Source: Hydrogenispora ethanolica
Lineage (GTDB): Bacteria; Bacillota; UBA4882; UBA8346
Direction: 5' to 3'
Length of the DNA stretch: 64,000 bases
NCBI RefSeq assembly: GCF_004340685.1
Contig: NZ_SLUN01000010.1
Span: 62,001 to 126,000 of the forward strand
Under the pieces are notes generated by a model, which saw only the letters and a program-made list of their open reading frames with translations, did no database searches and was not told the DNA's origin. Made by a program: the position numbers and the translations under genes. Shown here in pieces: positions 16,571 to 26,368 of the stretch; position 1 is the stretch's first letter, and the number at the start of each line of letters is the position of its first letter.

Positions 16571-18118
16571 TTATTCACCGGGACAATACTCAAACCAGTC
16601 AAAATCCGCCGCGACCCGGTTGCCGTTCCCGCCGTTGGCGGCATACATCCCCACCAGTGTGCCGGTATGGTGTTTCCCGATAGTTATCCCTTCATCGCTT
16701 AAGAAAGAGGCATCGTCCACCCGCCCTACCATTTTCCAATTCTGCAGCTCATCGCGATAATAAAACTCCCGCAGCTGTCGGTCCACCGAAACTCTCAGGA
16801 AAAGCTGATTCCGCCGGATACTCTCGCTCTCCCCCAGACAACGGCGGATATTGTTCCGGTTTTCGATCAAGCGGACTTTTAAGCCGTTTTCATAGATCAG
16901 GCATAAGGCGATGAAGGAATAAAGCCCCCGATAACAGATGAGTCCCGCTTCTTCCCCGTTGCAGCCGGGATGAAACTCCAGTTTCAAGCCGGCGGAATAG
17001 CGATGGTGTTTTTCGCGGCGCAAGATGATATTGCGCGCTTCTTTGGAACCCGGCGCCGCATTGCCGGTGAGAATCCGCAAATAACCGGGGCGCTCCTTCA
17101 GTGACCACGCCGCGGGATCGGGGTTCCGCACAAACTGCCAATCGAAGCTCAACTTCACCGAGTCAAAGTCATCCCGAAACCGCTCCGCATAGCGGACCGC
17201 CGGAAGGCCGGGAACGGTTTGGATCGCACTCGGGCCCTTGCCCTCATTCACCAGTAGCCAGCCGTCTTCGGTCCACCGCACCGGATCCAAGGCCGTCTCC
17301 CGGCCCAAGGTGGTAAACCGGCCTTGATTGGGCCGGCCGCACAAGTAAACCATCCACCAGTCGCCTCCTTGCGTCTGAACCAGCTTGCCGTGGCCCGCCC
17401 TTTGAATCGGGGCGTCCGGATCGGTCTGGGTCAGCACCGGATTGTAGGGGCTGGGCTCATAAGGTCCGTAGAGATTCCGGGAGCGGGCCATGGTGACCCG
17501 GTGGCCGTACTCGGTGCCGCCCTCCGCTAGCATAAGATAGTAAAAACCGTCTTTCTTCAGAAGGTGGGGGCCCTCCGGCGACTTGCCGCCGGTCCCTTGC
17601 CAAAGCGTGACCGGTTCTCCCGCCGCCGCGCTGCAATCCCGGTTTAAACGGAGGAGCCTCCCCTGGTGTAACACCATATAATGCGTCCCGTCGTCATCCA
17701 CGAAATGGGAGGGATCGATCCCGTCGACATCCACAAAGAGCGGTTTGGAATAAGGACCCTCCGGCCGGTCGGCGGTAAGGATCATTTGCCGCCGGATGAT
17801 CTTGCGGCCGGCCTCGGCAATCTCCCCGTTCAGGCGCAGCGTGGCAAAGATATAAAACTTCCCGTTATGATAGGAGAGGTCTGGCGCCCAGACTCCGTGC
17901 GAATCATCGATACCGCTCAGATCCAGATAATCGTCCCGGGTGATGGCGTGGCCGATAATCTCCCAATGGACCAGATCCCGGGAATGGCTGATCACAATCG
18001 CCGGGAAATACTCAAACGTGGAATTCACCATGTAATAATCTTCACCCACCCTGACCACGGAAGGATCAGGAAAGAATCCGGTCAATACCGGATTCGTGTA
18101 AAAGGGGGCTTGTTTCAT
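16571..18118 (-). CDS. Glycoside hydrolase family 43 (beta-xylosidase/arabinofuranosidase type)
   Basis: A 515-residue five-bladed beta-propeller enzyme with a C-terminal beta-sandwich (about residues 320-510). The catalytic base lies in GFFPDPSVVRVGEDYY, the pKa-tuning aspartate in GVWAPDL and the general acid glutamate in SPEGPHLLKK. There is no signal peptide, so it acts intracellularly. Family members release xylose or arabinose from short xylo-oligosaccharides. It lies between the importer's binding-protein gene and GH95, separated from the former by a hairpin with a T-tract. The sub-family specificity cannot be read without alignment. Confidence 0.92.
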   Translation of the reverse strand: MKQAPFYTNPVLTGFFPDPSVVRVGEDYYMVNSTFEYFPAIVISHSRDLVHWEIIGHAITRDDYLDLSGIDDSHGVWAPDLSYHNGKFYIFATLRLNGEIAEAGRKIIRRQMILTADRPEGPYSKPLFVDVDGIDPSHFVDDDGTHYMVLHQGRLLRLNRDCSAAAGEPVTLWQGTGGKSPEGPHLLKKDGFYYLMLAEGGTEYGHRVTMARSRNLYGPYEPSPYNPVLTQTDPDAPIQRAGHGKLVQTQGGDWWMVYLCGRPNQGRFTTLGRETALDPVRWTEDGWLLVNEGKGPSAIQTVPGLPAVRYAERFRDDFDSVKLSFDWQFVRNPDPAAWSLKERPGYLRILTGNAAPGSKEARNIILRREKHHRYSAGLKLEFHPGCNGEEAGLICYRGLYSFIALCLIYENGLKVRLIENRNNIRRCLGESESIRRNQLFLRVSVDRQLREFYYRDELQNWKMVGRVDDASFLSDEGITIGKHHTGTLVGMYAANGGNGNRVAADFDWFEYCPGE

Positions 18119-18150
18119 GGTCGCTTCTTCTCCCTCAAAATCGCACCAAA

Positions 18151-18197
18151 GAAAAACAGTAGGTTACCTGAGACGCTGAAGCTGCCCGGTAGCCTAC
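18151..18197 (-). terminator. Intercistronic terminator-like hairpin between binding protein and GH43
   Basis: GGTAGCCTAC (18188-18197) and GTAGGTTACC (18159-18168) form a 10-bp stem with one G-U pair. On the minus strand it is followed by TGTTTTTCTTT. Partial termination here would give more binding protein than hydrolase from one transcript. Confidence 0.6.
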
Positions 18198-18238
18198 CGT
18201 TATTTCTCCGGCCAGTTTCCGACTGGGTAATGCTGAGC

Positions 18239-19552
18239 TTATTTCTTCATGGCGGCGTCAAAATCGGCCTTGGCTTTCTCCAGCCGTTTCGCCCAGTCAT
18301 CCAACATTTCTTTAGCGGTCAGCTTCTTGAGCATGACGGCCTGAATTTCCGGTTCAACCACGCCCGATCGGATCGTGCTATATTCCGGCAGGTAATAGGG
18401 GGCGGCGTAAAAATGGGTCCGCGCTCCGGTAAATCCGGCCACGCCCACTTTCATGTAGGGCTTCTCCTGCAGCCAGCTCTCATGGACGCAATCTTGATTG
18501 ACCGGAATCTCACCCAGGATTTTCGCCCAAGCCGATGCCTGTTCCTTCGAGGCCATGAACTCCATGAACTTCCAGGCGGCGTCTTTGTTCTTGGACAGCT
18601 TGAACATTACCAGGCCGGAAGGGTTGGGCGCCGGCAAGTTCAGATAGCCTTTTTGGCTCTTGAGGAAAAACGCTTGAAACTTGGATAAATCGCTGCCAAA
18701 CGCCTTCTCGTGGGAAGCCGCCGAACCCAGGTTATGAATGATCGTCGCGGCTTTCCCCGACTGGAAGGTCGCCGCCAGTTCCACCCAGTTCTTGGTGATA
18801 TCGTCTTCCGGGGTGACCCCATTATAGAGGCTCAGATATTTTTCCACGAATTCAACGTGCTTGGGATCATTGACGGTACATTTGCCTTTTTTGGTGAAGA
18901 ATTCGGTGATCCCCGAATAGGAGTACATCAAATACTCAATGAATAAGGCGCTCCCGTTGCCGCCCCGGATACTCAGGCCATATCTGCCATTCGTTCTATC
19001 ATTCAGTCTTTTGACGCTGCTGAAAAATTCATCCCAGCTCTCCGGGATCTTGAGGCCCGCCTCTTTAAACCAGTCGCTGCGGGCCCAGACGATCCACCCC
19101 GGCCCTCCCGAGATCGGCAGGCCGTAGAGCCGGTGTTTCTTGACGTCCAGATTCTTGAGGTTATTCAGGACATCCTTGCTGTATTTACCTTTCAAGCCGG
19201 ACTTCTTTAAATAGCTGTCCAAAGGCACCAGGTCGCCTTTGGCGATATAAGTGGATTCGGTAATGATATGGCCGATGTCCGGAGGAGTTCCGGCAGCCAG
19301 CGCCATGTCGAGCTTCTGGTTATAATCCTTGGCATTGCCGGGCAAACCGAGAAAATTGACCTTGATATTGGGATATTTGGCCTCAAAGGGTTTGATCACA
19401 TCTTCCCGGATGACTTGCTCCCGTTCCGGCGTAATATTCACTCCCCAGTAGGAGATGGTAACCCGTTTCTCCGCGGGCTTGGCATAGACGGTAAATCCCA
19501 GCGATACCAGCAAGACCGTAGCCATCATCCAATTGATCGTTCTGCGAAACAT
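18239..19552 (-). CDS. Sugar ABC transporter substrate-binding protein
   Basis: A 437-residue extracellular solute-binding protein of family 1. It has an N-terminal signal peptide (hydrophobic ATVLLVSLGFTVYA) without a lipobox cysteine. Mature-domain features include KPFEAKYPNIKVNFLG, the hinge region PDIGHIITEST and the conserved AAWKFMEFMASKEQA. It captures oligosaccharides and delivers them to the two permeases encoded just upstream. The ATPase is not in the window and is probably a shared MsmK/UgpC-type subunit. GGGAGG lies before the start. Confidence 0.93.
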   Translation of the reverse strand: MFRRTINWMMATVLLVSLGFTVYAKPAEKRVTISYWGVNITPEREQVIREDVIKPFEAKYPNIKVNFLGLPGNAKDYNQKLDMALAAGTPPDIGHIITESTYIAKGDLVPLDSYLKKSGLKGKYSKDVLNNLKNLDVKKHRLYGLPISGGPGWIVWARSDWFKEAGLKIPESWDEFFSSVKRLNDRTNGRYGLSIRGGNGSALFIEYLMYSYSGITEFFTKKGKCTVNDPKHVEFVEKYLSLYNGVTPEDDITKNWVELAATFQSGKAATIIHNLGSAASHEKAFGSDLSKFQAFFLKSQKGYLNLPAPNPSGLVMFKLSKNKDAAWKFMEFMASKEQASAWAKILGEIPVNQDCVHESWLQEKPYMKVGVAGFTGARTHFYAAPYYLPEYSTIRSGVVEPEIQAVMLKKLTAKEMLDDWAKRLEKAKADFDAAMKK

Positions 19553-19612
19553 TTTCTCTTTTCCTCCCTTTTATTTTATCAACCGCACCGGTTCTGGCGG
19601 TTTTGAGCCCCA

Positions 19613-20458
19613 TTAGCCCTTGACAGCTCCCGATCCCAACCCGCTGATCAGATATTTCTGAACATAGGCAAACAAGATGAGCGGCGGTATCAGCGCGATC
19701 AAGCTTCCCGCGGACAATGACGCGAAGTCGATGCTGTATTCACCGATCATGTAGCGCAGCCCCACCGGAATGGTGAAATTGTTCTGGTCGGTAATGAATG
19801 AGAAAGCATGCAAGAAATCGTTCCAGCTATTGATAAAGGCAAATGAAGCGATCGCGACCATGCACGGCAGAATAACCGGCGGTATCAAGGTCGCCAGTAT
19901 CCTTACCCGGGTGGCTCCGTCCACCATGGCCGCTTCATCCACTTGCACGGGGACATTATCGATAAAGCCCTTCATCAACAGGGTCTGAAACGGAATGGAA
20001 CCGGCGATCGTGGTAATGATCAAGGCGTACGGCGTATTGATCAGGCCGATATTCTTAAAGATGATGAATTGCGGAATGATGATCATAACCCCCGGGATAA
20101 ACTGCGTGGCCAGGATGAGCAACATGAACAGTTTCTTTCCTTTGAACTCAAAGCGGCTTAAGGCATAGGCGTTCAATAACGAAAAGAGCAGCACGAAAAG
20201 TACGGAGATCACCGCCACAAAGAGGCTGTTATTGAAGTAGGTTATAAAATGATTCTTGGTCCAGACGTACCCGTAGTTCTCCAAGGTCGGCGGATTCGGA
20301 AGGTAGCGCACCATGCCGGTCATGACGTCACCCCCCCGCTTCAACGAGGTAGCCAGGGCCCAGAGAAAAGGGGTCGCCACAAAGATCAGCAGCAGCAGCA
20401 GGGGCAGATACAATGATATTATCCGGCGGACGGACCTCTTCAGCTTGGTTTTATTCAT
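19613..20458 (-). CDS. Sugar ABC transporter permease, MalG type
   Basis: A 281-residue inner-membrane permease with six predicted transmembrane segments and the EAA loop EAAMVDGATRVRILATLIPP that contacts the ATPase. The start at 20458 (MNKTKLKRSVRR) overlaps the stop of the other permease in ATGAATAA and follows GGGAGGGG. The frame is open 15 codons further upstream, but that part lies inside the neighbouring gene. It forms the pore with the MalF-type permease next to it. Confidence 0.93.
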   Translation of the reverse strand: MNKTKLKRSVRRIISLYLPLLLLLIFVATPFLWALATSLKRGGDVMTGMVRYLPNPPTLENYGYVWTKNHFITYFNNSLFVAVISVLFVLLFSLLNAYALSRFEFKGKKLFMLLILATQFIPGVMIIIPQFIIFKNIGLINTPYALIITTIAGSIPFQTLLMKGFIDNVPVQVDEAAMVDGATRVRILATLIPPVILPCMVAIASFAFINSWNDFLHAFSFITDQNNFTIPVGLRYMIGEYSIDFASLSAGSLIALIPPLILFAYVQKYLISGLGSGAVKG

Positions 20459-21395
20459 CGATACCCCTCCCGAACTTGTTGAGACTGAGATAGAGCGCGG
20501 CAAAGAGCAACAGGATGCCGAAGATCACGACCGCCAGCGCCGAACCGTAACCGAGATTGCCCTCAACCACCGCGGTTTGCATCAGATAGATCGGCAGCGT
20601 GGTCGTGAGCCGCATCGGCCCGCCCCCTGTCAAGGTGAAGATCATATCGATCGAATTGAATTCCCAGATCGACCGCATCAGGGTCGTAAAGACAATCGCC
20701 CCTTTTAGGTAAGGCAAAGTGATATAAAAGAATTTTTTTAGCGGACTGCAGCCATCGACGGCGCAGGACTCATAGATCTCCCGCGGGATGGTCTGGAGGG
20801 CGGCCAGCAGGGTGATGGCGAAGAACGGCAACCCCCTCCATAATTCGGTGATCACGATGGCGGGAAAAACCGTGTTGGGATTCCCCAGCCAGGCCACGGT
20901 ATCCTTGAGGACTCCCGTGTCTTTTAGGACGTAATTGAAGAGTCCGATATGCTGATTGAGGATTAGCAGCCAGAGCATCGTCGTGAGCACGCCGGAGACG
21001 GCCCAGGGGGCAAACACCAGGACTCGGGCAAGCCCTCGCCCCCTAAAGACCTGATTCAGCAGTAAGGCGACGGCTAAACCGAGCACCAGCTGTAAAAAGA
21101 CCTCCCAGAAGACCCATTTTGCCGTAAGCAGCAAAGCCGGGTAAAAAAGGGTGTCGCCGCCGAAGATGGTTTGAAAATTTTGTAAACCGGCGAAGCCCGC
21201 CTCATACAACCGGGCATAAGAGAAGTTTTGAAGGCTCAGTTGAAATACGCTGGCTACCGGGTAAAAAATGAGGATGCCCAAGAGAATCACAGTGGGCGCG
21301 ATCAGCAGGTATGGAAAATACTTTTCACTCTTACGGCCGGATGGATTGCTTGCTGCTTTCAGAGCCCGGCCCGGCTCGCTTCCCGATTGAATCAT
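20451..21395 (-). CDS. Sugar ABC transporter permease, MalF type
   Basis: A 314-residue membrane protein with six predicted transmembrane helices. The cytoplasmic N-terminal tail precedes YFPYLLIAPTVILLG. The EAA-type loop reads ESCAVDGCSPLKKFFYITLP. It is the first gene of the importer unit, with GAGGTG before its ATG. A minus-strand -10-like TACAAT lies about 60 bases upstream. The 127-base gap to the response regulator probably holds a promoter controlled by that regulator, as in YesN-regulated transport operons. Confidence 0.93.
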   Translation of the reverse strand: MIQSGSEPGRALKAASNPSGRKSEKYFPYLLIAPTVILLGILIFYPVASVFQLSLQNFSYARLYEAGFAGLQNFQTIFGGDTLFYPALLLTAKWVFWEVFLQLVLGLAVALLLNQVFRGRGLARVLVFAPWAVSGVLTTMLWLLILNQHIGLFNYVLKDTGVLKDTVAWLGNPNTVFPAIVITELWRGLPFFAITLLAALQTIPREIYESCAVDGCSPLKKFFYITLPYLKGAIVFTTLMRSIWEFNSIDMIFTLTGGGPMRLTTTLPIYLMQTAVVEGNLGYGSALAVVIFGILLLFAALYLSLNKFGRGIDE

Positions 21396-21521
21396 TACTA
21401 CACCTCGCTAGCGAAGGACTCATGCCGTTGCCTATATTTCGATTGTACCCCGAACCGCCGCGCGATGTAATAAAGCGGATTCGACAGATTGTTTGTTATC
21501 TTTCACTCTTTCTTTACAGCG

Positions 21522-22772
21522 TCATGAATTCCGGAACTCGGTCGGCGTGTAGCCGGTGTATTTCTTGAAAAGCACGCTAAAATACTGGGCGTTGCTATAA
21601 CCGACTTTCTCAGCCACTTCATAGGTTTTTAAATCGGTGTTCCGGATCAGTTCCTTGGCTTTTTCAACCCGGGTTTGCATCAGATACTCGCTGAGGTTGA
21701 CCCGCATATACTTTTTAAAGAGCGTGCAGATATAGGTATGGGATACGTGGACTTCCTTCGCGATCTGATTCAAGGAAAGGTTCTTCTGATTGAAGTTCCG
21801 GTAGACATAATCGACGATCTTTTTGAAGACTGCCACCTGAGAACTTTCGTTATGACGAATGCTGTCAATATGGATGATGCCGCTCTTTTTGAGAATCGTT
21901 CGCATCTCTAAGGCCTGCAACGCTTCCTGATACGACAATGGAATATTCCGAGGGCCTTCATAGAGGTTGCCCACTCCAATGTCCAAAGTCATTTTCAGCC
22001 GGTTCTTGAGGCGTTGCTGAATCTCTTCCAGCGCATCGACGATACGGTCGTTGGACTCGGCATCGCTCTCCTTGCAATTGAAGATCAGCTGGAGATAAGG
22101 TCTGGCCTCAACCAGCGCTATCACCCGACCCTCTTCAGCGATGAATTCACCGCAGACGTTATAGATGGACTGAAAACTTAACTCCGGGTCCCGCTGGTCT
22201 TTCCCAGCCGCGCCGTTTTCCGGCTCGGCGACAGCGAGCGCCGCCACGCAAAATTGCCGGCCCGGAAAAGAGATGTTGAATAGGTTGGCCTCCTCTGCCA
22301 GTTGCGCTTCAGCGACCTTCCCCCGGAGCAGATCGTTCAGGAATTGACGGCGCAGCAGCAAATTGGCCCGGTCCGATCTCTCCCGCCAGTTTCGTTCCTC
22401 GATCAGTTCGGCGCGGGCTTTGATGACCGCATCCAAGATCTCTTGATTGGCGGCGTATTTCAGAATATAGCCGTTCGCTTTTAAGTGGAGCGCTTTCCTG
22501 GCGTATTCAAAATCATCGTAAGCGGTCAGAAAGATCACTTTGGCGCGGGGCAAACCCTCGTGGATCCGTTCACTCATCTCCAAACCGTCCATGAAAGGCA
22601 TCCGGATATCGGTGAGCACGATATGCGGTTTATGGGTTTTCGCCAGTTCCAGTCCTTCCAGCCCATTTTCGGCGGTAGCCGCCACTTGGAAACCGTGCTC
22701 CTCCCAACGGATGTTCTTGGCGATTCCCAGCCGGATCACTTCGTCATCATCCACGATCAATACTTTCAACAT
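21522..22772 (-). CDS. YesN-type response regulator with AraC DNA-binding domain
   Basis: A 416-residue regulator: receiver domain (residues 1-120, phosphoacceptor D55 in LTDIRMP), a middle dimerisation region, and a C-terminal AraC helix-turn-helix pair (about 315-415, IAKEVHVSHTYICTLFKKYM and VAEKVGYSNAQYFSVLFKKYTGYTP). The ATG at 22772 (MLKVLIVDDD) is the family-like start and overlaps the kinase stop by 26 bases; an in-frame start 10 codons upstream is possible. It should activate the adjacent importer and glycosidase genes when its partner kinase senses a sugar signal. Confidence 0.92.
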   Translation of the reverse strand: MLKVLIVDDDEVIRLGIAKNIRWEEHGFQVAATAENGLEGLELAKTHKPHIVLTDIRMPFMDGLEMSERIHEGLPRAKVIFLTAYDDFEYARKALHLKANGYILKYAANQEILDAVIKARAELIEERNWRERSDRANLLLRRQFLNDLLRGKVAEAQLAEEANLFNISFPGRQFCVAALAVAEPENGAAGKDQRDPELSFQSIYNVCGEFIAEEGRVIALVEARPYLQLIFNCKESDAESNDRIVDALEEIQQRLKNRLKMTLDIGVGNLYEGPRNIPLSYQEALQALEMRTILKKSGIIHIDSIRHNESSQVAVFKKIVDYVYRNFNQKNLSLNQIAKEVHVSHTYICTLFKKYMRVNLSEYLMQTRVEKAKELIRNTDLKTYEVAEKVGYSNAQYFSVLFKKYTGYTPTEFRNS

Positions 22773-24582
22773 GTTTTCCACTGTCCGGACATCCTCCCGC
22801 AAAAGGCAACCGCACGGTTACCTTGGTTCCTTCTCCCACAACGCTCGTGATTTGCAGCCCGTACTCCCGGCCGAAGTGCAGCTTCAGCCGCTGATTGACA
22901 TTGCGTAAGCCGAAAGTGATCGGTTCGGCGGCCAGCTCCGGCACTTCCAGCGACTCGGTCAATTGGCGGAGCCGTTCCGGTTCGATTCCCACGCCGTCAT
23001 CGCTGATCTCAATGACGATATCGTCGGCCCCCTGATACCCGGTGATCCGAATCAGCCCCGGATCGATCTTATTTTTGATCCCATGATAAATTGAGTTTTC
23101 CACGATCGGTTGCAACGTCAGCTTGATAATCGGACTGTTCAGGATCGTCTCGCTGACTGCGAATTGGAAATCTAAGCCCTTGCTATAGCGGATCTTCTGA
23201 ATCGTCAGATAATGGTGGACATGTTCCAGCTCTTCCCGGAGCAGGATCAGCTCCTTGCCTTTGCTGATCCCGATCATAAAAAAGCGGGTGATCGCGTTCA
23301 CCATGGTACTGGCTTTTTGATTTTCATTGAGATCGATGAGATGTTTGATCGAGGCCAGGGTGTTATAGAGAAAATGGGGATTGATCTGGGATTGTAGGGC
23401 CAGCAGCTCCATTTTGCGTTTCTGCTCCTGCTCCTCCCGCACCTGGCGCAGCAGATTTTTCACGCTCCCCAGCAGTTCGGAGAGGCCTTTCGCCAACACG
23501 CCGATCTCATTGCTGTCTTTAATATCGAAGCGCACCTCCAGATCGCCGTTTTGCACCTTGCGAACCTGCCGCGACAGATAACTGATGGAATTGGACATAC
23601 TGCCGGCCAGAAAGGTTGCGACGACGGTCGAGATCAAGATGAGCAGCAAGATGATGAGCAATGAAATATACTTGATCTGGCCGGCTTTCTCCAAAATATC
23701 GCGCTCCGGGACAATGGCCGCAATCAGCCACTGGTTGACCGGCAGGGTGTTAAAAAACACCAGCATCTTCCGCTTCTTTACGCTGCGGATAGTGAAGCTT
23801 CCCTCGCCGCCCGCCCGTTTCCGGATCAAGGCGATCTCCGGCCGGCCGATGCCGTACTCTTCCTTGGCCTTCCGGGAGAATAAGATCCCATCCGGGCTGA
23901 TCAGGGCCAGATAGCCGTTGGGGCTGACTTTGATGTTGGCTAACAGCTGATAGAAATAAGCGCTTTTCAGGTTGAGCAGCACGATGCCGTTGACGCGGGA
24001 ATCGCTCCGGCCGATCAGTTTAAAAACGCTCATGACCTGTCTGGGACTGACTGTATCGAAGACCGTATCCCGGTGCCGGTTCAACCAATAATAACCGGTC
24101 GGCGATCCCTGGTATTTTTGCAGCCATTCGTCGATAGCGATGCCGGTACGCTTCGGGATGGACTCCCGCTGCAATTGAAACTCGCTGCCGTCGTTCAGCC
24201 GCGCGTAAATGGAGTCGATCATCTGAAAATAATTGAGGTAGATATCGTTGAACGTCTTGTTCAGGTTGATATAATTGACGATCCGCCGATAGCTGTCGGC
24301 GTCGGTTCCGGGGCGTTCGGCGCTCAGCTGCAGGGCGTTTTTAAAAGCCCGGTCATTTTCGATGGCGTATAATTGTCCGAAAGCCGTGGTCAATTTGTCA
24401 TTGATAATCCCATTCGTCTGGAGGATGGTATCCTGCAAAAGGTAATAGGCATTCTCCCGCAACTGCCGCACCGCCGACAGATAGGAACAGAGGCCGGTTA
24501 AAAAGACCGCCAGGATGATCACGGGCAGAAAGCCGAGCAGCAACTTGGTTTTGATGGGCAGGTTGGTAAGCCGCCGGTTCAT
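22747..24582 (-). CDS. YesM-type sensor histidine kinase
   Basis: About 611 residues. A first membrane segment (about 12-35) is followed by an extracellular sensor of Cache type, a second membrane segment (about 290-315), HAMP, the short LytS/YesM phosphotransfer domain with H about 402 in NPHFLYNTLASI, and an ATPase domain (IVENSIYHG, ISDDGVGI, FGLRNVNQRL). Either the ATG at 24582 or a GTG four codons earlier starts it; the ATG falls just after the esterase stop. The kinase partners with the downstream regulator. The Cache sensor probably detects a sugar or a sugar-loaded binding protein. Confidence 0.92.
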   Translation of the reverse strand: MNRRLTNLPIKTKLLLGFLPVIILAVFLTGLCSYLSAVRQLRENAYYLLQDTILQTNGIINDKLTTAFGQLYAIENDRAFKNALQLSAERPGTDADSYRRIVNYINLNKTFNDIYLNYFQMIDSIYARLNDGSEFQLQRESIPKRTGIAIDEWLQKYQGSPTGYYWLNRHRDTVFDTVSPRQVMSVFKLIGRSDSRVNGIVLLNLKSAYFYQLLANIKVSPNGYLALISPDGILFSRKAKEEYGIGRPEIALIRKRAGGEGSFTIRSVKKRKMLVFFNTLPVNQWLIAAIVPERDILEKAGQIKYISLLIILLLILISTVVATFLAGSMSNSISYLSRQVRKVQNGDLEVRFDIKDSNEIGVLAKGLSELLGSVKNLLRQVREEQEQKRKMELLALQSQINPHFLYNTLASIKHLIDLNENQKASTMVNAITRFFMIGISKGKELILLREELEHVHHYLTIQKIRYSKGLDFQFAVSETILNSPIIKLTLQPIVENSIYHGIKNKIDPGLIRITGYQGADDIVIEISDDGVGIEPERLRQLTESLEVPELAAEPITFGLRNVNQRLKLHFGREYGLQITSVVGEGTKVTVRLPFAGGCPDSGKHVESIDRG

Positions 24583-24584
24583 GA

Positions 24585-25496
24585 TCAGAGCCACTGGCCG
24601 AAGAAGGCCAGGACTTCCCGGCGCATCGCCGCGGTCTCATAGTGCCCGCTGTGGCTGTAACTTCTCACCTGCCAGGCCTCAGGCCGCTGGTAATTTTGAT
24701 AGACGATCCGCATCTCCCGGTCGATCTTGGCGACGCCGGCCGCCGGCGTCTGCAGGTCGGCCTGCCCGGCCAGGCTGAGATGGGGCCGCGGGGCAATCAA
24801 ACCATTGATGCTTGCGGTGCTGAAATGTTTTAAGAGCCCGGGCACGTAAGAATAGACGCCGTGCCGGTCCAGGCCGCGGCTTTCGATGAGCGTCTGAAAA
24901 TCGATCAGCGCGCACAGATCCACGCAGACTCGGATCCGCTCATCCAGCGCAGCCAGCCACCAGGCCATGATCCCGCCCATCGAGATCCCCACCGTGCCGA
25001 TGCGGCCGCCGTCAACCTCCGGCCGGAGCGTCAGATAATCGACGGCCTTGAGGCTATCGTAAACCATCATGCCCCACAGCACCTGGCCGGACCATAACAT
25101 CCCCTTGAAGATCTCGCTCTCGGTCCGGCCGCGCCGTTCGCCGAAAGCCCAGGCGTCGATACAGAGCACCGCATAGCCCCGCCCCGCCAGCTCCGCCGCG
25201 TAGACCGGCCGCTGTAGAAATTTCCTCCCGGCCAGCAATTCTTCCTTGCCGATCTCATATTCGCCGCCGTGGGCGTGATTGTACAGGACCGCCGGCAGTT
25301 TTCCGGTGATCTTTTTGGGTTTCACAAAATAGGCCGGCACCGGCTCCAGCCCGTTCAGATCGAGGACCAGCGTTTCGACAAGATACGATTCATACTCGGT
25401 TTCCTTGATGGTTTCCGCGGTAACCCCACGCTCCCGGGGCGGCAGGTCCCCCAGCAAGCTGTAGAGTTTTTGACGTTCAGCAGTCCGTTCCGCCAT
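24585..25496 (-). CDS. Alpha/beta hydrolase, dienelactone hydrolase/acetyl-esterase-like
   Basis: A 303-residue cytoplasmic serine hydrolase. The nucleophile elbow is GISMGG, the oxyanion strand is [13 protein letters not shown], and the C-terminal histidine lies in [10 protein letters not shown]. The acidic residue is probably in AGQADLQTP. The pattern is like acetyl xylan esterase-type and DLH-type hydrolases that remove acyl groups from sugars. Its position at the head of a locus with GH43 and GH95 supports a deacetylase role on imported oligosaccharides. It is read into the sensor kinase without a gap. GAGGAG precedes the start by about 10 bases. Confidence 0.85.
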   Translation of the reverse strand: MAERTAERQKLYSLLGDLPPRERGVTAETIKETEYESYLVETLVLDLNGLEPVPAYFVKPKKITGKLPAVLYNHAHGGEYEIGKEELLAGRKFLQRPVYAAELAGRGYAVLCIDAWAFGERRGRTESEIFKGMLWSGQVLWGMMVYDSLKAVDYLTLRPEVDGGRIGTVGISMGGIMAWWLAALDERIRVCVDLCALIDFQTLIESRGLDRHGVYSYVPGLLKHFSTASINGLIAPRPHLSLAGQADLQTPAAGVAKIDREMRIVYQNYQRPEAWQVRSYSHSGHYETAAMRREVLAFFGQWL

Positions 25497-25746
25497 TCAT
25501 CCCATCTCCTCGTCCGCAACCGATGATTTCCAAATATAACTATGATTCGACTTCCTTCGTCCGCTTCCTTGTTTTACCGGGGTTCAAAGATCGAGTTACA
25601 AAAACAACGGTCAAACATGGTTCCCCTTTCTTCCACTTCCTTGATCCGCTTCCTTTAAAGAGAGGGGAAAGGCACTCCGGCGACTACTGGCTCCCAGGTG
25701 GCTCAAGGGGTGAGTTCGCTGGCCCAAAAAACGACCCATAATCATC
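25497..25746. other. Intergenic region upstream of the esterase
   Basis: A 250-base stretch that should carry the promoter of the esterase-kinase-regulator genes. A minus-strand TATATT lies near 25540. No convincing gene is present. Immediately beyond begins the 42-bp repeat array. Confidence 0.4.
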
Positions 25747-26124
25747 AGCTCGCTCAGTCACTCAGCAAGCTCTTTTTGTGGATGAGCAAGCTCGCTCAGT
25801 CGCTCAGCAAGCTCTTTTTGTGGATGAGCAAGCTCGCTCAGTCGCTCAGCAAGCTCTTTTTGTGAATAAGCAAGCTTGCTCAGTCGCTCAGCAAGCTCTT
25901 TTTGTGGATAAGCAAGCTCGCTCGGTCGCTCAGCAAGCTCTTTTTGTGGATGAGCGAGCTCGCTCAGTCGCTCGGCAAGCTCTTTTTGTGGATGAGCAAG
26001 CTTGCTCAGTCGCTCAACAAGCTCTTTTTGTGAATAAGCAAGCTTGCTCAGTCGCTCAGCAAGCTCTTTTTGTGGATAAGCGAGCTTGCTCAGTCGCTCA
26101 ACAAGCTCTTTTTGTGGATAAGCC
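25747..26124. repeat. 42-bp tandem repeat family, array B (nine units)
   Basis: Nine head-to-tail units. The segment TCTTTTTGTG recurs at exact 42-base steps from 25771 to 26107. Each unit joins CTCAGTCGCTCAGCAAGCTC to TTTTTGTGGATGAGCAAG, with scattered substitutions (G/A and C/T alternations). Because 42 is a multiple of 3, several frames stay open on both strands. The minus strand would read as two heptads, LAYPQKELAERLSK, and the plus strand as SVAQQALFVDKQAR. Neither has a clear ribosome site and start. There are no unique spacers, so it is not CRISPR. It lies between the two glycan loci. Confidence 0.9.
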
Positions 26125-26262
26125 AACAAAGTTGAAGGATGAAAATGTCGAAGTGCGACCCCTTGCCCCTTAAAGGGGAAAGCACAAGGCTTTGAAGTGG
26201 ATCAAACATTGTTTTATCTGCGCCGAAGCATGGTGGTTATTCTTTTAAAGGACGAAAGGATC
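26125..26262. repeat. Conserved 3' flank of the 42-bp arrays, copy 1
   Basis: About 140 bases directly after array B that recur after array C at 55951-56105. Shared blocks are CCAACAAAGTTG, AGTGCGACCCCTTGCCCC, CTTAAAGGGGAAA, GGCTTTGAAG, TTTTATCTGCG, GAAGCATGGTGGTT and TTTTAAAGGACGAAAG. Two palindromes are embedded: CCCCTTAAAGGGG and a TTTTAAA-centred one. It is not coding in a consistent frame between copies. Confidence 0.75.
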
Positions 26263-26368
26263 ATGATGGCTGCATGGCGGCCCGGATCCGGAATGGAGGG
26301 CGGGGACCCCGGACCGGTCGAAGCCTGGGGCGGCTGGACGGAATGCCGGAGCATCATTCCGGAGCAAT

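Noticed and set aside
25747-26124. CRISPR-like array
   Set aside because: Regular 42-base periodicity suggested CRISPR, but the whole unit repeats and there are no unique spacers and no cas genes.
25758-26173. Protein-coding genes across the 42-bp array on either strand
   Set aside because: Long frames exist on both strands, but they follow automatically from a 42-base unit without stops. No ribosome site or conserved start supports either, and the other arrays break the frames.
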